In this document: one piece after another, positions 53,080-60,507 of the stretch
Position numbering within the stretch: the first letter of the stretch is position 1
Layout of the letters: each line of letters starts with the position of its first letter
Assembly: GCF_014212495.1 (NCBI RefSeq)
Contig: NZ_JACKZC010000011.1
Coordinates: forward strand, 124,001-188,000
Reading direction: 5' to 3'
DNA length: 64,000 nucleotides
Source: Pontibacter sp. Tf4
Lineage (GTDB): Bacteria > Bacteroidota > Bacteroidia > Cytophagales > Hymenobacteraceae
Made by a program: the position numbers and the translations under genes
The notes under the pieces: generated by a model
Told to the model about the DNA's origin: nothing
What the model saw: only the letters and a program-made list of their open reading frames with translations
Databases searched by the model: none

Positions 53080-53526
53080 ATCTGAACTATAGCAGGAGAG
53101 TCGATGGGCTTTCCTGCTATAGTTTATAGTTGCAGCCTCAGAATACAGCAGCAACTATAGTTATAACAGCCTATAGTGATAAATCTATAGTTGTTAAAAA
53201 CTCAGCGATACTCCAAATTTTTTTTCATAACACAGCACTGATGGCTGCTCTCCAGCTGCAACTATAAAAATAGCATTTAAGGCTTGTAGGCGGCGATTTC
53301 AGGCTGCATAATACAATTTTTAAGATATGTAAATGTTTTCATCTCAGAAAAAAAGAGGCGTAAATGCTGCTTTTTGTTCATCTTTTTTGAAAACACGTCC
53401 GTAGAAGGGTGAAATGTTCTTAGCCAGAGGGGCATTAAAATATACAATTCTGTAAATGTTCGGCAGCACACGCTGTTCCCCTGGCAACTACATTCTTTTT
53501 TTACCCTTTACACATTAGTTGCCTTT
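53080..53526. other. Spacer between array lipoproteins 2 and 3
   Basis: 447 bases. 53085-53124 holds an inverted repeat, AACTATAGCAGGA/TCCTGCTATAGTT, in which the palindrome half-site serves as the stem; no T run, so its terminator role is doubtful. 53153-53162 is an exact AACTATAGTT. The rest (53200-53526) is AT-rich, with a T run at 53219-53225 and no gene or clear promoter. Confidence 0.55.
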
Positions 53527-54234
53527 ATGAAAACATTCATCTACAAAGCCCTTGCCCTAGTATTTGTTGGTACCATTGGTACATCCTGCGAACAACCAAC
53601 CGAAGCCGAAGTAAGACCACTTGCCGCCGCCGAAGCTAAAAAATTCGGAACAGTGCCCGGTACTACCATCATCAACTTCTCTGAAACTACAGGACCGGTA
53701 GACCAGGTAATGGTCGTGAAAGACAGTTATACCACTTTGCCGGTGAAGGTTACTGCCCAGCAGTTTGTAAACGGCCGCCCTGTTGGCGGAAATGCTGCCC
53801 TGGTATACGACACCAACAACCCCGACAAAAAGAACACAGGCTACAAAGCCGTAAATAAAGGCCCTTTCCGTTTAGGTAATGTCCTGACGATTGGCCAGGC
53901 AAACGGCAGATCCGGCAACATCCATGACAAAGGCGGTACCATCGAGCTCGATTTTTCAAGCTTCGGATCGGTTGTAATGCGTGGTTTATACATTGCTGAT
54001 ATTGATGAGAACGAGCGTGGCTCTACACTGGAACTGCTGGATTCGTCTGGCCGCGTGATCTACAAAGATGAATTGCCGGTAACAGGCGCCTATACTTATC
54101 AGCCACTGGTGCTGGGGCCGGGTGTATCGGGTGTTGCCAAACTGCGCGTTACGTTTGTAACCAAAGACGGCCGCGGCGGCTCAGGCGCTATCGATGTGAT
54201 CCAGTTCTGCCCGGGCGGCGTTTGTCCACGTTAA
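53527..54234 (+). CDS. Array lipoprotein 3: domain A only
   Basis: 235 residues; lipobox GTSC (Cys about 21). Only the jelly-roll-like domain is present, diverged: 'GTTIINFSETTGPVDQVMVV', 'GPFRLGNVLTIGQANGRSGN', 'IADIDENERGSTLELLDSSG' and 'GGSGAIDVIQFCPGGVC' at the end. It keeps the shared 'GSGAID' motif, and lacks the GYWK domain. Followed by a terminator at 54259. It is the shortest member. Confidence 0.8.
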   Translation: MKTFIYKALALVFVGTIGTSCEQPTEAEVRPLAAAEAKKFGTVPGTTIINFSETTGPVDQVMVVKDSYTTLPVKVTAQQFVNGRPVGGNAALVYDTNNPDKKNTGYKAVNKGPFRLGNVLTIGQANGRSGNIHDKGGTIELDFSSFGSVVMRGLYIADIDENERGSTLELLDSSGRVIYKDELPVTGAYTYQPLVLGPGVSGVAKLRVTFVTKDGRGGSGAIDVIQFCPGGVCPR

Positions 54235-54258
54235 CCTTAACTCAAACTAAACTATACC

Positions 54259-54307
54259 AGGAGCCTTCGGGGTGCAGCCAATTGCACTCCGAAGGCTCCT
54301 TCGTTTT
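54259..54307 (+). terminator. Terminator of array lipoprotein 3
   Basis: AGGAGCCTTCGGGGTGCA (54259-54276) pairs with TGCACTCCGAAGGCTCCT (54283-54300), one G-T pair, followed by TCGTTTT. Confidence 0.85.
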
Positions 54308-54514
54308 GTGGATATAGTACTTTGTTAATGGCGTTACTTGTGTAAATATCCTGTGTTAAGATTTTATTATCTGTTTATTTAATTATTTAGCTATAAAAGA
54401 TAAACTATACTTTGTTTTATCAGTATGAATAAGTAGTTGTAATATTTTGTACTTTTTATATATGGGTGCAACTATATTATAACCTATTTTTCACTCAAAA
54501 AACTTATTTATACT

Positions 54515-55549
54515 ATGAAACAAAGTTTATTCAAAGTAGGCTTTTTAGGATTGGCCATGACAGCGTTGGTGGCTTGCGAACAAGGGGAGGAAGTGATAAA
54601 CCCGCAAAACGAAGTGATCTGTGATGCCATCGATTTTGAGAACGGTACTACAGATGGTTTTATTTCTGAGATCAGCTCTGTGAACGGAACAGCAACCGTA
54701 CAACTGTATAACAGAGCCAGAACCGATGCCGGTGTACTGACCGAAGAAAACCGCGCTCACCTTTTTGAGACCGGCATGCCAACCGGCGACGACGATGACC
54801 TTTACACCGATACGTGGGGCAAAGCCCTGATCATTCAGGAACTGGGGGTAAACGACGAACCGAACGACAACCAGTGGGGCGGTGAAATGATGCTGACTTT
54901 CTCAGAGGCTGTAACCCTGGAATCGGTGAATGTGCTGGATGTGGATACATACGAAGACAACAGCTGGGTGTATTTGTATGATGCCAGCGGCAACGAACTT
55001 TACAATGCCATGCTGCAGCCACTGGGCAACAACAGCCAGCAGACAGTAAACCTGGGCAACACTGCCGGTGTTAAAACCATGAAGATCGTACTAGCCGGTA
55101 CCGAAGGCTATGTTGGTTCAGGTGCTATCGACGACATTAAGTTTTGTGTGACCCGCGTGATAGAAGTACCGGAAGAGCCTGAGCAAGGCTGCACCCGCAC
55201 GCAGGGCTACTGGAAAAACCACGCCGACCCTGGCAAAAAGCAATACAACAGCACCTGGGACAATTACCTGGAAGCAACTTTTTACAGCAGCGGCATGACC
55301 TACCTGCAGGTACTGAACACACCTCCACAGGGCGATGCTTACTTTATACTGGCGCACCAGTACATTGCAGCAGAGCTTAACGTAGCGGCAGGCGCCTCTA
55401 TGCCAACTGATGTGAAAACGGCTTACAACACAGCTACAGCTTACTTTAAAGGAGAGAAAGAGCTATCGAGAGAAGAAATGGTAACTATAGCTGATCTGCT
55501 GGATGACTATAACAACGGCAAAACTGGCCCCGGCCACTGCGAGGATTAA
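54515..55549 (+). CDS. Array lipoprotein 4: beta-sandwich and GYWKxH-type C-terminal domain
   Basis: 344 residues; lipobox LVAC. Domain A: 'CDAIDFENGTTDGFISEISS', 'DDDLYTDTWGKALIIQELG', PNDNQWGGEMMLTF, 'VGSGAIDDIKFC'. Domain B: GCTRTQGYWKNHADPGKKQY, 'ILAHQYIAAELNVAAGAS', 'LLDDYNNGKTGPGHCED'. A 280-base AT-rich stretch precedes it, so it has its own control region. It ends the array; cysE follows with a terminator between. Confidence 0.83.
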   Translation: MKQSLFKVGFLGLAMTALVACEQGEEVINPQNEVICDAIDFENGTTDGFISEISSVNGTATVQLYNRARTDAGVLTEENRAHLFETGMPTGDDDDLYTDTWGKALIIQELGVNDEPNDNQWGGEMMLTFSEAVTLESVNVLDVDTYEDNSWVYLYDASGNELYNAMLQPLGNNSQQTVNLGNTAGVKTMKIVLAGTEGYVGSGAIDDIKFCVTRVIEVPEEPEQGCTRTQGYWKNHADPGKKQYNSTWDNYLEATFYSSGMTYLQVLNTPPQGDAYFILAHQYIAAELNVAAGASMPTDVKTAYNTATAYFKGEKELSREEMVTIADLLDDYNNGKTGPGHCED

Positions 55550-55574
55550 TTCCTGCGTTAACGAATAAGTGTTT

Positions 55575-55608
55575 AAAAGAGAGCCTGGTAACCGGGCTCT
55601 CTTTTTTA
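55575..55608 (+). terminator. Terminator of array lipoprotein 4
   Basis: AAAAGAGAGCC (55575-55585) pairs with GGCTCTCTTTT (55595-55605), then TTT; 26 bases after the stop. Confidence 0.88.
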
Positions 55609-55650
55609 TTGCCGCCTTATCAAACTATAAGCTGTTACCGTACACTGTTT

Positions 55651-56484
55651 ATGGATCAGGATTTTCTACAGCAACTATACCAGGATCATACGCATACCCG
55701 GCATCTGGTGCCTGCCTCGGCTATGTGCCATGTGGCCGAAGCGGTACTGCAACTGCTTTTCCCGCCACTCTCAGAGAAGCGCTATAGTTCGTTTGCGGAG
55801 TTTGAGACGCATGCCCGCAGCCTGCAGCAAAAGCTTGAACAGATACTACAGGGCATGGCTGATACTTTACCTGAGCCTCCTTCACGCCTTGCCGAAGCCG
55901 CCGTAGAAGCATTGCCACAGGTGCACCGCATGTTGCTGGGCGATGCCGAAGCCATTAACACCGGCGACCCGGCTGCCCAGAGCCTCGAAGAAGTGATACG
56001 GACATATCCGGGTTTTAAGGCAGTGGCTTTTTACAGGCTGGCCCATGTGCTGCACCAGCTCCGCATACCGCTCATGCCGCGCGTAATAGCTGCTTACGCA
56101 CATGCCCGCACCGGCATCGACATACATCCTGCCGCAACTATAGGCGCCTATTTCTGTATCGATCATGGTACGGGTGTGGTCATTGGCGAAACTACCGTTA
56201 TCGGTAACTATGTAAAGGTGTACCAGGGTGTAACGCTGGGCGCGATCAGCGTAGAAAAAACAATGGCTAACATCAAGCGTCACCCAACTATAGAAGACGG
56301 CGTGATCATTTATGCCGGAGCAACTATACTGGGCGGCAGTACCGTAATCGGCACCCGAAGCATCATTGGCGGTAACGTATGGCTTACCGAAAGCGTGCCG
56401 CCTTACTCGCGCGTATATCATTACCCGCAGATAAAAGTACGGCAGGCACCAGAGCCGGAAAATGTTCTTAATTTCTCGATATAA
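55651..56484 (+). CDS. cysE: Serine O-acetyltransferase
   Basis: 277 residues from ATG 55651 (the frame opens 14 codons earlier). The N-terminal helical part leads into a left-handed beta-helix with 'GIDIHPAATIGAYFCIDHGT' and 'VVIGETTVIGNYVKVYQGVT', the hexapeptide repeats that hold the catalytic His and Asp. It acetylates serine for cysteine synthesis in the cytoplasm. cysK starts 15 bases after it, so the two enzymes of the pathway are adjacent and can form the cysteine synthase complex. Confidence 0.94.
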   Translation: MDQDFLQQLYQDHTHTRHLVPASAMCHVAEAVLQLLFPPLSEKRYSSFAEFETHARSLQQKLEQILQGMADTLPEPPSRLAEAAVEALPQVHRMLLGDAEAINTGDPAAQSLEEVIRTYPGFKAVAFYRLAHVLHQLRIPLMPRVIAAYAHARTGIDIHPAATIGAYFCIDHGTGVVIGETTVIGNYVKVYQGVTLGAISVEKTMANIKRHPTIEDGVIIYAGATILGGSTVIGTRSIIGGNVWLTESVPPYSRVYHYPQIKVRQAPEPENVLNFSI

Positions 56485-56499
56485 CTATAACCTGTAACT

Positions 56500-57417
56500 A
56501 TGAAAGCAAACTCGATACTGGAAACGATAGGCCGCACGCCGCATGTGCGCATCAATAAACTATTTGGCGATAAGGCAGAAGTGTGGATGAAGCTGGAGCG
56601 CAGTAACCCCGGCGGTAGCATAAAAGACCGCATTGCCCTGGCCATGATTGAAGATGCCGAGCAGAAAGGAATACTGAAGAAAGACAGCGTGATTGTGGAG
56701 CCGACCTCAGGAAACACAGGAGTAGGGCTGGCCATGGTTGCCGCTGTAAAAGCATATCAGCTGATACTGGTAATGCCGGAGTCGATGTCGGTAGAGCGGC
56801 GCCGTTTGATGACGGCTTACGGGGCCAAACTGGAACTGACACCCCGCGAAAAAGGCATGAAAGGCGCGATAGAACGTGCCAAGGAAATCCTGACAGAACA
56901 CGAAAGCGCCTGGATGCCGATGCAGTTCGAGAATGAAGCCAACACGCAGGTACACATCCAAACCACTGCCGAAGAGATTCTGCAGGACTTCCCGGACGGA
57001 CTTGATTACGTGATTACAGGCGTTGGTACCGGCGGCCACATAACCGGCGTTGCGCGGGTACTGAAAGCGCGGAACCCGGATGTTAAAATTCTTGCCGTAG
57101 AGCCGGCAGCATCGGCGGTGCTGAGTGGCGGGCAGCCGGGGCCGCACACGCTGCAGGGGTTGGGAGCCGGGTTTATACCTGCTATTATGGATACCTCTTT
57201 GCTGGATGGAACAGTACAGGTAGAGGCTAGCGATGCCTATGACTACGCCCGCCGCTGTGCCCGCGAGGAAGGTATTTTTGTAGGTGTATCATCAGGAGCG
57301 GCATTGGCAGCTGTGGCCCAGAAACTGGAAAACGACATTCCGGCCGGCGCGCGCGTGCTTACGTTCTGTTACGATACCGGGGAGCGTTACCTGTCGGTGG
57401 AGGGCTTGTTTGTGTAA
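56500..57417 (+). CDS. cysK: Cysteine synthase (O-acetylserine sulfhydrylase)
   Basis: 305 residues. The PLP lysine is in [15 protein letters not shown]; the substrate loop is '[20 protein letters not shown]'; phosphate binding is in [14 protein letters not shown]; and the PLP-N1 serine region is [10 protein letters not shown]. The '[20 protein letters not shown]' stretch is CysK-like rather than CysM-like. It makes cysteine from O-acetylserine and sulfide, partnering the CysE encoded just upstream. A perfect 21-bp terminator follows. Confidence 0.95.
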   Translation: MKANSILETIGRTPHVRINKLFGDKAEVWMKLERSNPGGSIKDRIALAMIEDAEQKGILKKDSVIVEPTSGNTGVGLAMVAAVKAYQLILVMPESMSVERRRLMTAYGAKLELTPREKGMKGAIERAKEILTEHESAWMPMQFENEANTQVHIQTTAEEILQDFPDGLDYVITGVGTGGHITGVARVLKARNPDVKILAVEPAASAVLSGGQPGPHTLQGLGAGFIPAIMDTSLLDGTVQVEASDAYDYARRCAREEGIFVGVSSGAALAAVAQKLENDIPAGARVLTFCYDTGERYLSVEGLFV

Positions 57418-57447
57418 AGAGGAAGTGGAAACTATAATTGGCGCTGA

Positions 57448-57494
57448 CCACAAAACAGAATAGCCGCAACACCTGCGGCTATTCTGTTTTGTGG
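57448..57494. terminator. Bidirectional terminator between cysK and the DUF2267 gene
   Basis: The arms 57448-57468 and 57474-57494 are perfectly complementary over 21 bases with a five-base loop (ACACC), ending in TTCTGTTTTGTGG. It serves both convergent genes. Confidence 0.9.
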
Positions 57495-57499
57495 GTATA

Positions 57500-57934
57500 C
57501 TATACCTCCAGCAGGTCTTGTATCTCTTCGTTCAGTGATTCTCTTACTTTCTGTAATTGTCCGTCAGAGATGCATCGTTGTAGCCCGTTAAAAACCCCAC
57601 GGAAAGATTCGATGACCTCATCGTCCTGCTGGAAATCGTGGTTGGCGGCGAATGCATTCTTGTTACGGATATAGTTTACCCAGTCTTCGGTGTTGCGGAT
57701 GCGCACGGGCACAGCTTCCGGATCGTACTGGTCGAAGTAAATGCCTTTCCAGATAATGGGCAACTGCGCTGCAAAGTGTACCGCTTCTGTAACGGGCAGT
57801 CTGTCGCGGATGGCATGCAGCACGGCCCTTGTAATACGACCGGCCTTGTTCATGTCCTCCGTTCGTAGTTCCTGCGCTACTGCCTGCAACAGTACGATCG
57901 CATCCTTCTTGTTGTCTTCAAAAATAAATGCCAT
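57500..57934 (-). CDS. DUF2267-family protein
   Basis: 144 residues from ATG 57934. This start is chosen because a rare clear Shine-Dalgarno (GGGGAGGT, minus strand, 57939-57946) lies four bases upstream. The DUF2267 pattern is present: 'ITRAVLHAIRDRLPVTEAVH', FAAQLPIIWKGIYFDQYDP, and a helical C-terminus 'ESFRGVFNGLQRCISDGQL'. Cytoplasmic; the family has no assigned function. The strong ribosome-binding site is unlike its neighbours and suggests high or transferred expression. Confidence 0.88.
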   Translation of the reverse strand: MAFIFEDNKKDAIVLLQAVAQELRTEDMNKAGRITRAVLHAIRDRLPVTEAVHFAAQLPIIWKGIYFDQYDPEAVPVRIRNTEDWVNYIRNKNAFAANHDFQQDDEVIESFRGVFNGLQRCISDGQLQKVRESLNEEIQDLLEV

Positions 57935-58052
57935 AGTTACCTCCCCTTTAAAGTTGAACATACTACATCTTTTAAGTAATACGGCTTATGTTAGGGGTGG
58001 TTTAATAAGATTTATTTTGCCTCATTTAATGCATTTAAGAACGCTATAAACA

Positions 58053-58090
58053 CAAAAAAGCCACCATACAACCGGTATGGCGGCTTTTGT
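58053..58090 (-). terminator. Terminator of the first barrel protein gene
   Basis: ACAAAA and GCCaCCATAC pair with GTATGGcGGC and TTTTGT across a short loop with one A-C mismatch, 22 bases after the stop of the barrel gene at 58112. Confidence 0.75.
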
Positions 58091-58111
58091 AAAAGATCAA
58101 TTCAGTAAGTA

Positions 58112-58774
58112 TTACCTGACCCTATAATACAAGCCAACTGTGCTGTTTACCGTGCTGAATGGTTGTTTAAAGGACTCATCGAATTTTAGTGAGCCGTGCG
58201 TGTAAGCAACCTCTACGCCCACGCCAAACCGGCCATAGTCTTTCCGGAACCCGGCTGCCAGCCCGGCCACCACACTCGGAGCACGTTTGTCTTCCCGTTT
58301 AAGTGTGTAGGTCTCGTTGCCTCTGTAAACTTTGACATCAATATCGCCGGCAGTAAGAAAGCCAAGTCCCAACGATGCCTTGGCATAAAGCACCACACTG
58401 TTTACCGGAAGCTGACCATAAAAATCGCCGGTCATGTGCGTAAACTTATAGTTGTCGGCTTCTATTACCGGGTACACACCATTTCTGTGGAAATGCGAGC
58501 GATAGGTGTCTTTATCAAATTTATTCGTGCCCTTGGCAAATGTAAAGCCGATGCCATAGTTTGGGTGCACATCTTTCATAATGCTCAGTGAGTAGAACAG
58601 GCCATTTTTAGCATAACCCGATGTCTCGATGTTGACATCAGTTCTTTTAAAATCTCCTGTCGCCGTGGTCATTCCCACGCCCAATTTAATTCTGACAGGA
58701 GCGAGGCCGATTTCCTGTGCCGATGCTGTAAATCCAAGGCAGATGATTGTTGCTGCGAGTATAAGTTTTTTCAT
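58112..58774 (-). CDS. Outer membrane beta-barrel protein, duplicated copy 1
   Basis: 220 residues, signal peptide GFTASAQ. An eight-strand-like barrel: 'VRIKLGVGMTTATGDFKRTD', 'GYAKNGLFYSLSIMKDVHPN', 'GFRKDYGRFGVGVEVAYTHG', ending VGLYYRVR with the C-terminal aromatic pattern of barrels. Paralogue of 59139-59804. The 26 bases at 58785-58810 upstream are identical to those before copy 2, so the promoter region was duplicated too. Confidence 0.82.
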   Translation of the reverse strand: MKKLILAATIICLGFTASAQEIGLAPVRIKLGVGMTTATGDFKRTDVNIETSGYAKNGLFYSLSIMKDVHPNYGIGFTFAKGTNKFDKDTYRSHFHRNGVYPVIEADNYKFTHMTGDFYGQLPVNSVVLYAKASLGLGFLTAGDIDVKVYRGNETYTLKREDKRAPSVVAGLAAGFRKDYGRFGVGVEVAYTHGSLKFDESFKQPFSTVNSTVGLYYRVR

Positions 58775-59138
58775 GTAAAGTGGGTAAAAGTTGAAATATT
58801 AAGTTTGTGTATTGATTTTTTATTGCTGCCTGTAAGCTGATTTGTTATACCAACTGAATGCCGTGCTTAAGCTATAGTTTGTTGCTTCATTAATTACAGG
58901 CTGTGTTATGATGACTGTTTTTGCCAAGGCCCGGTTGTAGTGAAGTGCAGTAAAGGCAGCGTATAGTTGGTGAACAGTTTTCGGATACAGTAAGGCTAAC
59001 CTCTTAAGTGAAAGGTGTCTTAATCAAAAGGCAACTATAGTTTATAGTTGCCTTTTGTTCTGAAGCAGGAATGTGCTCTAAACGTTCTGAACCCTGATCG
59101 CTGTCATCACGATACTGTCAGCAGAATAAAATTAAAGG
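58775..59138. other. Spacer between duplicated barrel genes
   Basis: 364 bases with the shared 26-base leader (58785-58810), CTATAGTT half-copies, and the terminator of copy 2 at 59025-59057. Nothing coding is seen. Confidence 0.6.
59025..59057 (-). terminator. Terminator of barrel copy 2, built from the palindrome
   Basis: CAAAAGGCAACTATA (59025-59039) pairs perfectly with TATAGTTGCCTTTTG (59043-59057), loop GTT. The exact AACTATAGTT at 59033-59042 supplies part of one arm. T run on the minus strand; 80 bases after the stop at 59139. Confidence 0.85.
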
Positions 59139-59804
59139 TTATTTAATTCTGTAATGAATACCTATTGTGCTGCTGATAGTGCCATATGGCTGCTCGTAAG
59201 ATTCACCATCGTCTTCAAACTTTGCTGTTCCGCTCATATAGGCAACTTCTAAACCAAGTCCAAACTTACCGAAATCGTGACGGAAGCCACCAGCCAGACC
59301 ATAAACTGCGCTGCTTGCGGTTAATTCTTTGCGCTGGATATTATAGGTGTCCTCTCCATCACTTATGGTCATTTTCATTTCGCTCATCGTTAGCGAACCA
59401 TACCCCAACGAGGCCTTGGCGTACAGCGTGGTATTGTTTAGTGGAAGCAGCCCATAAAAATCACCCATCAGGTAACCAGATGAATAACCATCTCCTTCTA
59501 CCTTAGCAGAACCTCCAAATTCTTTGATCTGTCTCTCCATCGACTCGGTGTTCAGAGCGTTTGTTTTGCCGGCAAGTGTTATACCTATTCCAAAGTTAGG
59601 GTTCAATTCTTTCATTAAACCGATAGAGAAATGAGCACCGTTTTTAGCGTAGCCCGAAGACTCACTGGTCATGTCGGTGGCTGAAAAATCGCCTGTACTA
59701 TAGTTGGTGCCAATGTTGAGCTGTAATCTGAGTGGTTTAACATCCTGAGCTGACGCTGAAAAACCAAGGGCTACAAGAGCCGCAGAGAGTAAAAGTTTCT
59801 TCAT
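59139..59804 (-). CDS. Outer membrane beta-barrel protein, duplicated copy 2
   Basis: 221 residues, signal peptide GFSASAQ. Close in plan to copy 1: 'LRLQLNIGTNYSTGDFSATD', 'GYAKNGAHFSIGLMKELNPN', 'GGFRHDFGKFGLGLEVAYMS', end IGIHYRIK. Compared with copy 1, the middle extracellular loops differ most. Function unknown, perhaps OmpA-like or adhesin-type barrels. Likely produced by a tandem duplication of a gene with its leader. Confidence 0.82.
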   Translation of the reverse strand: MKKLLLSAALVALGFSASAQDVKPLRLQLNIGTNYSTGDFSATDMTSESSGYAKNGAHFSIGLMKELNPNFGIGITLAGKTNALNTESMERQIKEFGGSAKVEGDGYSSGYLMGDFYGLLPLNNTTLYAKASLGYGSLTMSEMKMTISDGEDTYNIQRKELTASSAVYGLAGGFRHDFGKFGLGLEVAYMSGTAKFEDDGESYEQPYGTISSTIGIHYRIK

Positions 59805-60174
59805 AAAAAGGATAAAAGTTGAAATATTAAGTTTGTGTTAATTGCTTTGTTCACTTCCAGCAGCAGCGTGGTTTTTATTTAAATGCGCTATTGCGGCGTT
59901 CTTCGCTCAGTGTGTTACCCGAAATTCCGGTACGAAACTTTAATCCTGAATCAGTGGGTGCGATTTACTAATTCCCTTCTTTGGTAGTCATTACATTGCT
60001 TCACCTGCGGGCTGCCAGCCTAAGTTGCTATTACCAATTATGATAAAGTGTAGTGCTTAGTATTATGGTAATGCAATATATATATAAATATACGATATCG
60101 CCTATAGTTTCGGGAAGTGCAAGTGGGAGAAGGGGTAGAAAACAAAAAAGGCAACTATAAACTATAGTTGCCTT

Positions 60175-60177
<3 letters not shown>
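59805..60177. other. Spacer between barrel copy 2 and the tRNA
   Basis: 373 bases. 59813-59838 is the second copy of the shared leader; 60141-60175 is the tRNA terminator. The rest (59850-60120) is AT-rich, with no gene. Confidence 0.6.
60141..60175 (-). terminator. Terminator directly after tRNA-Ala, built from the palindrome
   Basis: AAAGGCAACTATA (60147-60159) pairs perfectly with TATAGTTGCCTTT (60163-60175), loop AAC, exact AACTATAGTT at 60160-60169. The minus strand continues with a T run. The stem begins at the encoded CCA end of the tRNA. Confidence 0.85.
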
Positions 60178-60251
<74 letters not shown>

Positions 60252-60430
60252 GTTTTGTGAGCACAAAAATAGATGAAATATTTAGAAAGCAAAAAAAATA
60301 TTTACACAAAGTTTTGTGTCTAAACACCGGATATACACTGCACACACGCTAAAATAAGATCGGTAAAATAAATCTGCAGGGGCAACATTAAGAAATAGTT
60401 AATGCCTTGTAAAGTTCGCAAATGTTCCGC

Positions 60431-60438
60431 TATCTTTG
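60431..60438 (+). promoter_or_regulatory. Promoter of the TonB-dependent receptor gene
   Basis: TATCTTTG (60431-60438) fits TAnnTTTG, with TTG at 60407-60409 as -33, spaced 21 bases. This is the clearest complete promoter in the window, 70 bases before ATG 60508. Confidence 0.7.
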
Positions 60439-60507
60439 CGCTCGGAAAGTTAAATATCTAATTAATAATCCATTAATCTTTCAACCCAATCAACCAAAAT
60501 TAGTTAC

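Noticed and set aside
53277..53471. 64-residue minus-strand open frame between array lipoproteins
   Set aside because: AT-rich, no initiation context, no signature; treated as spacer.
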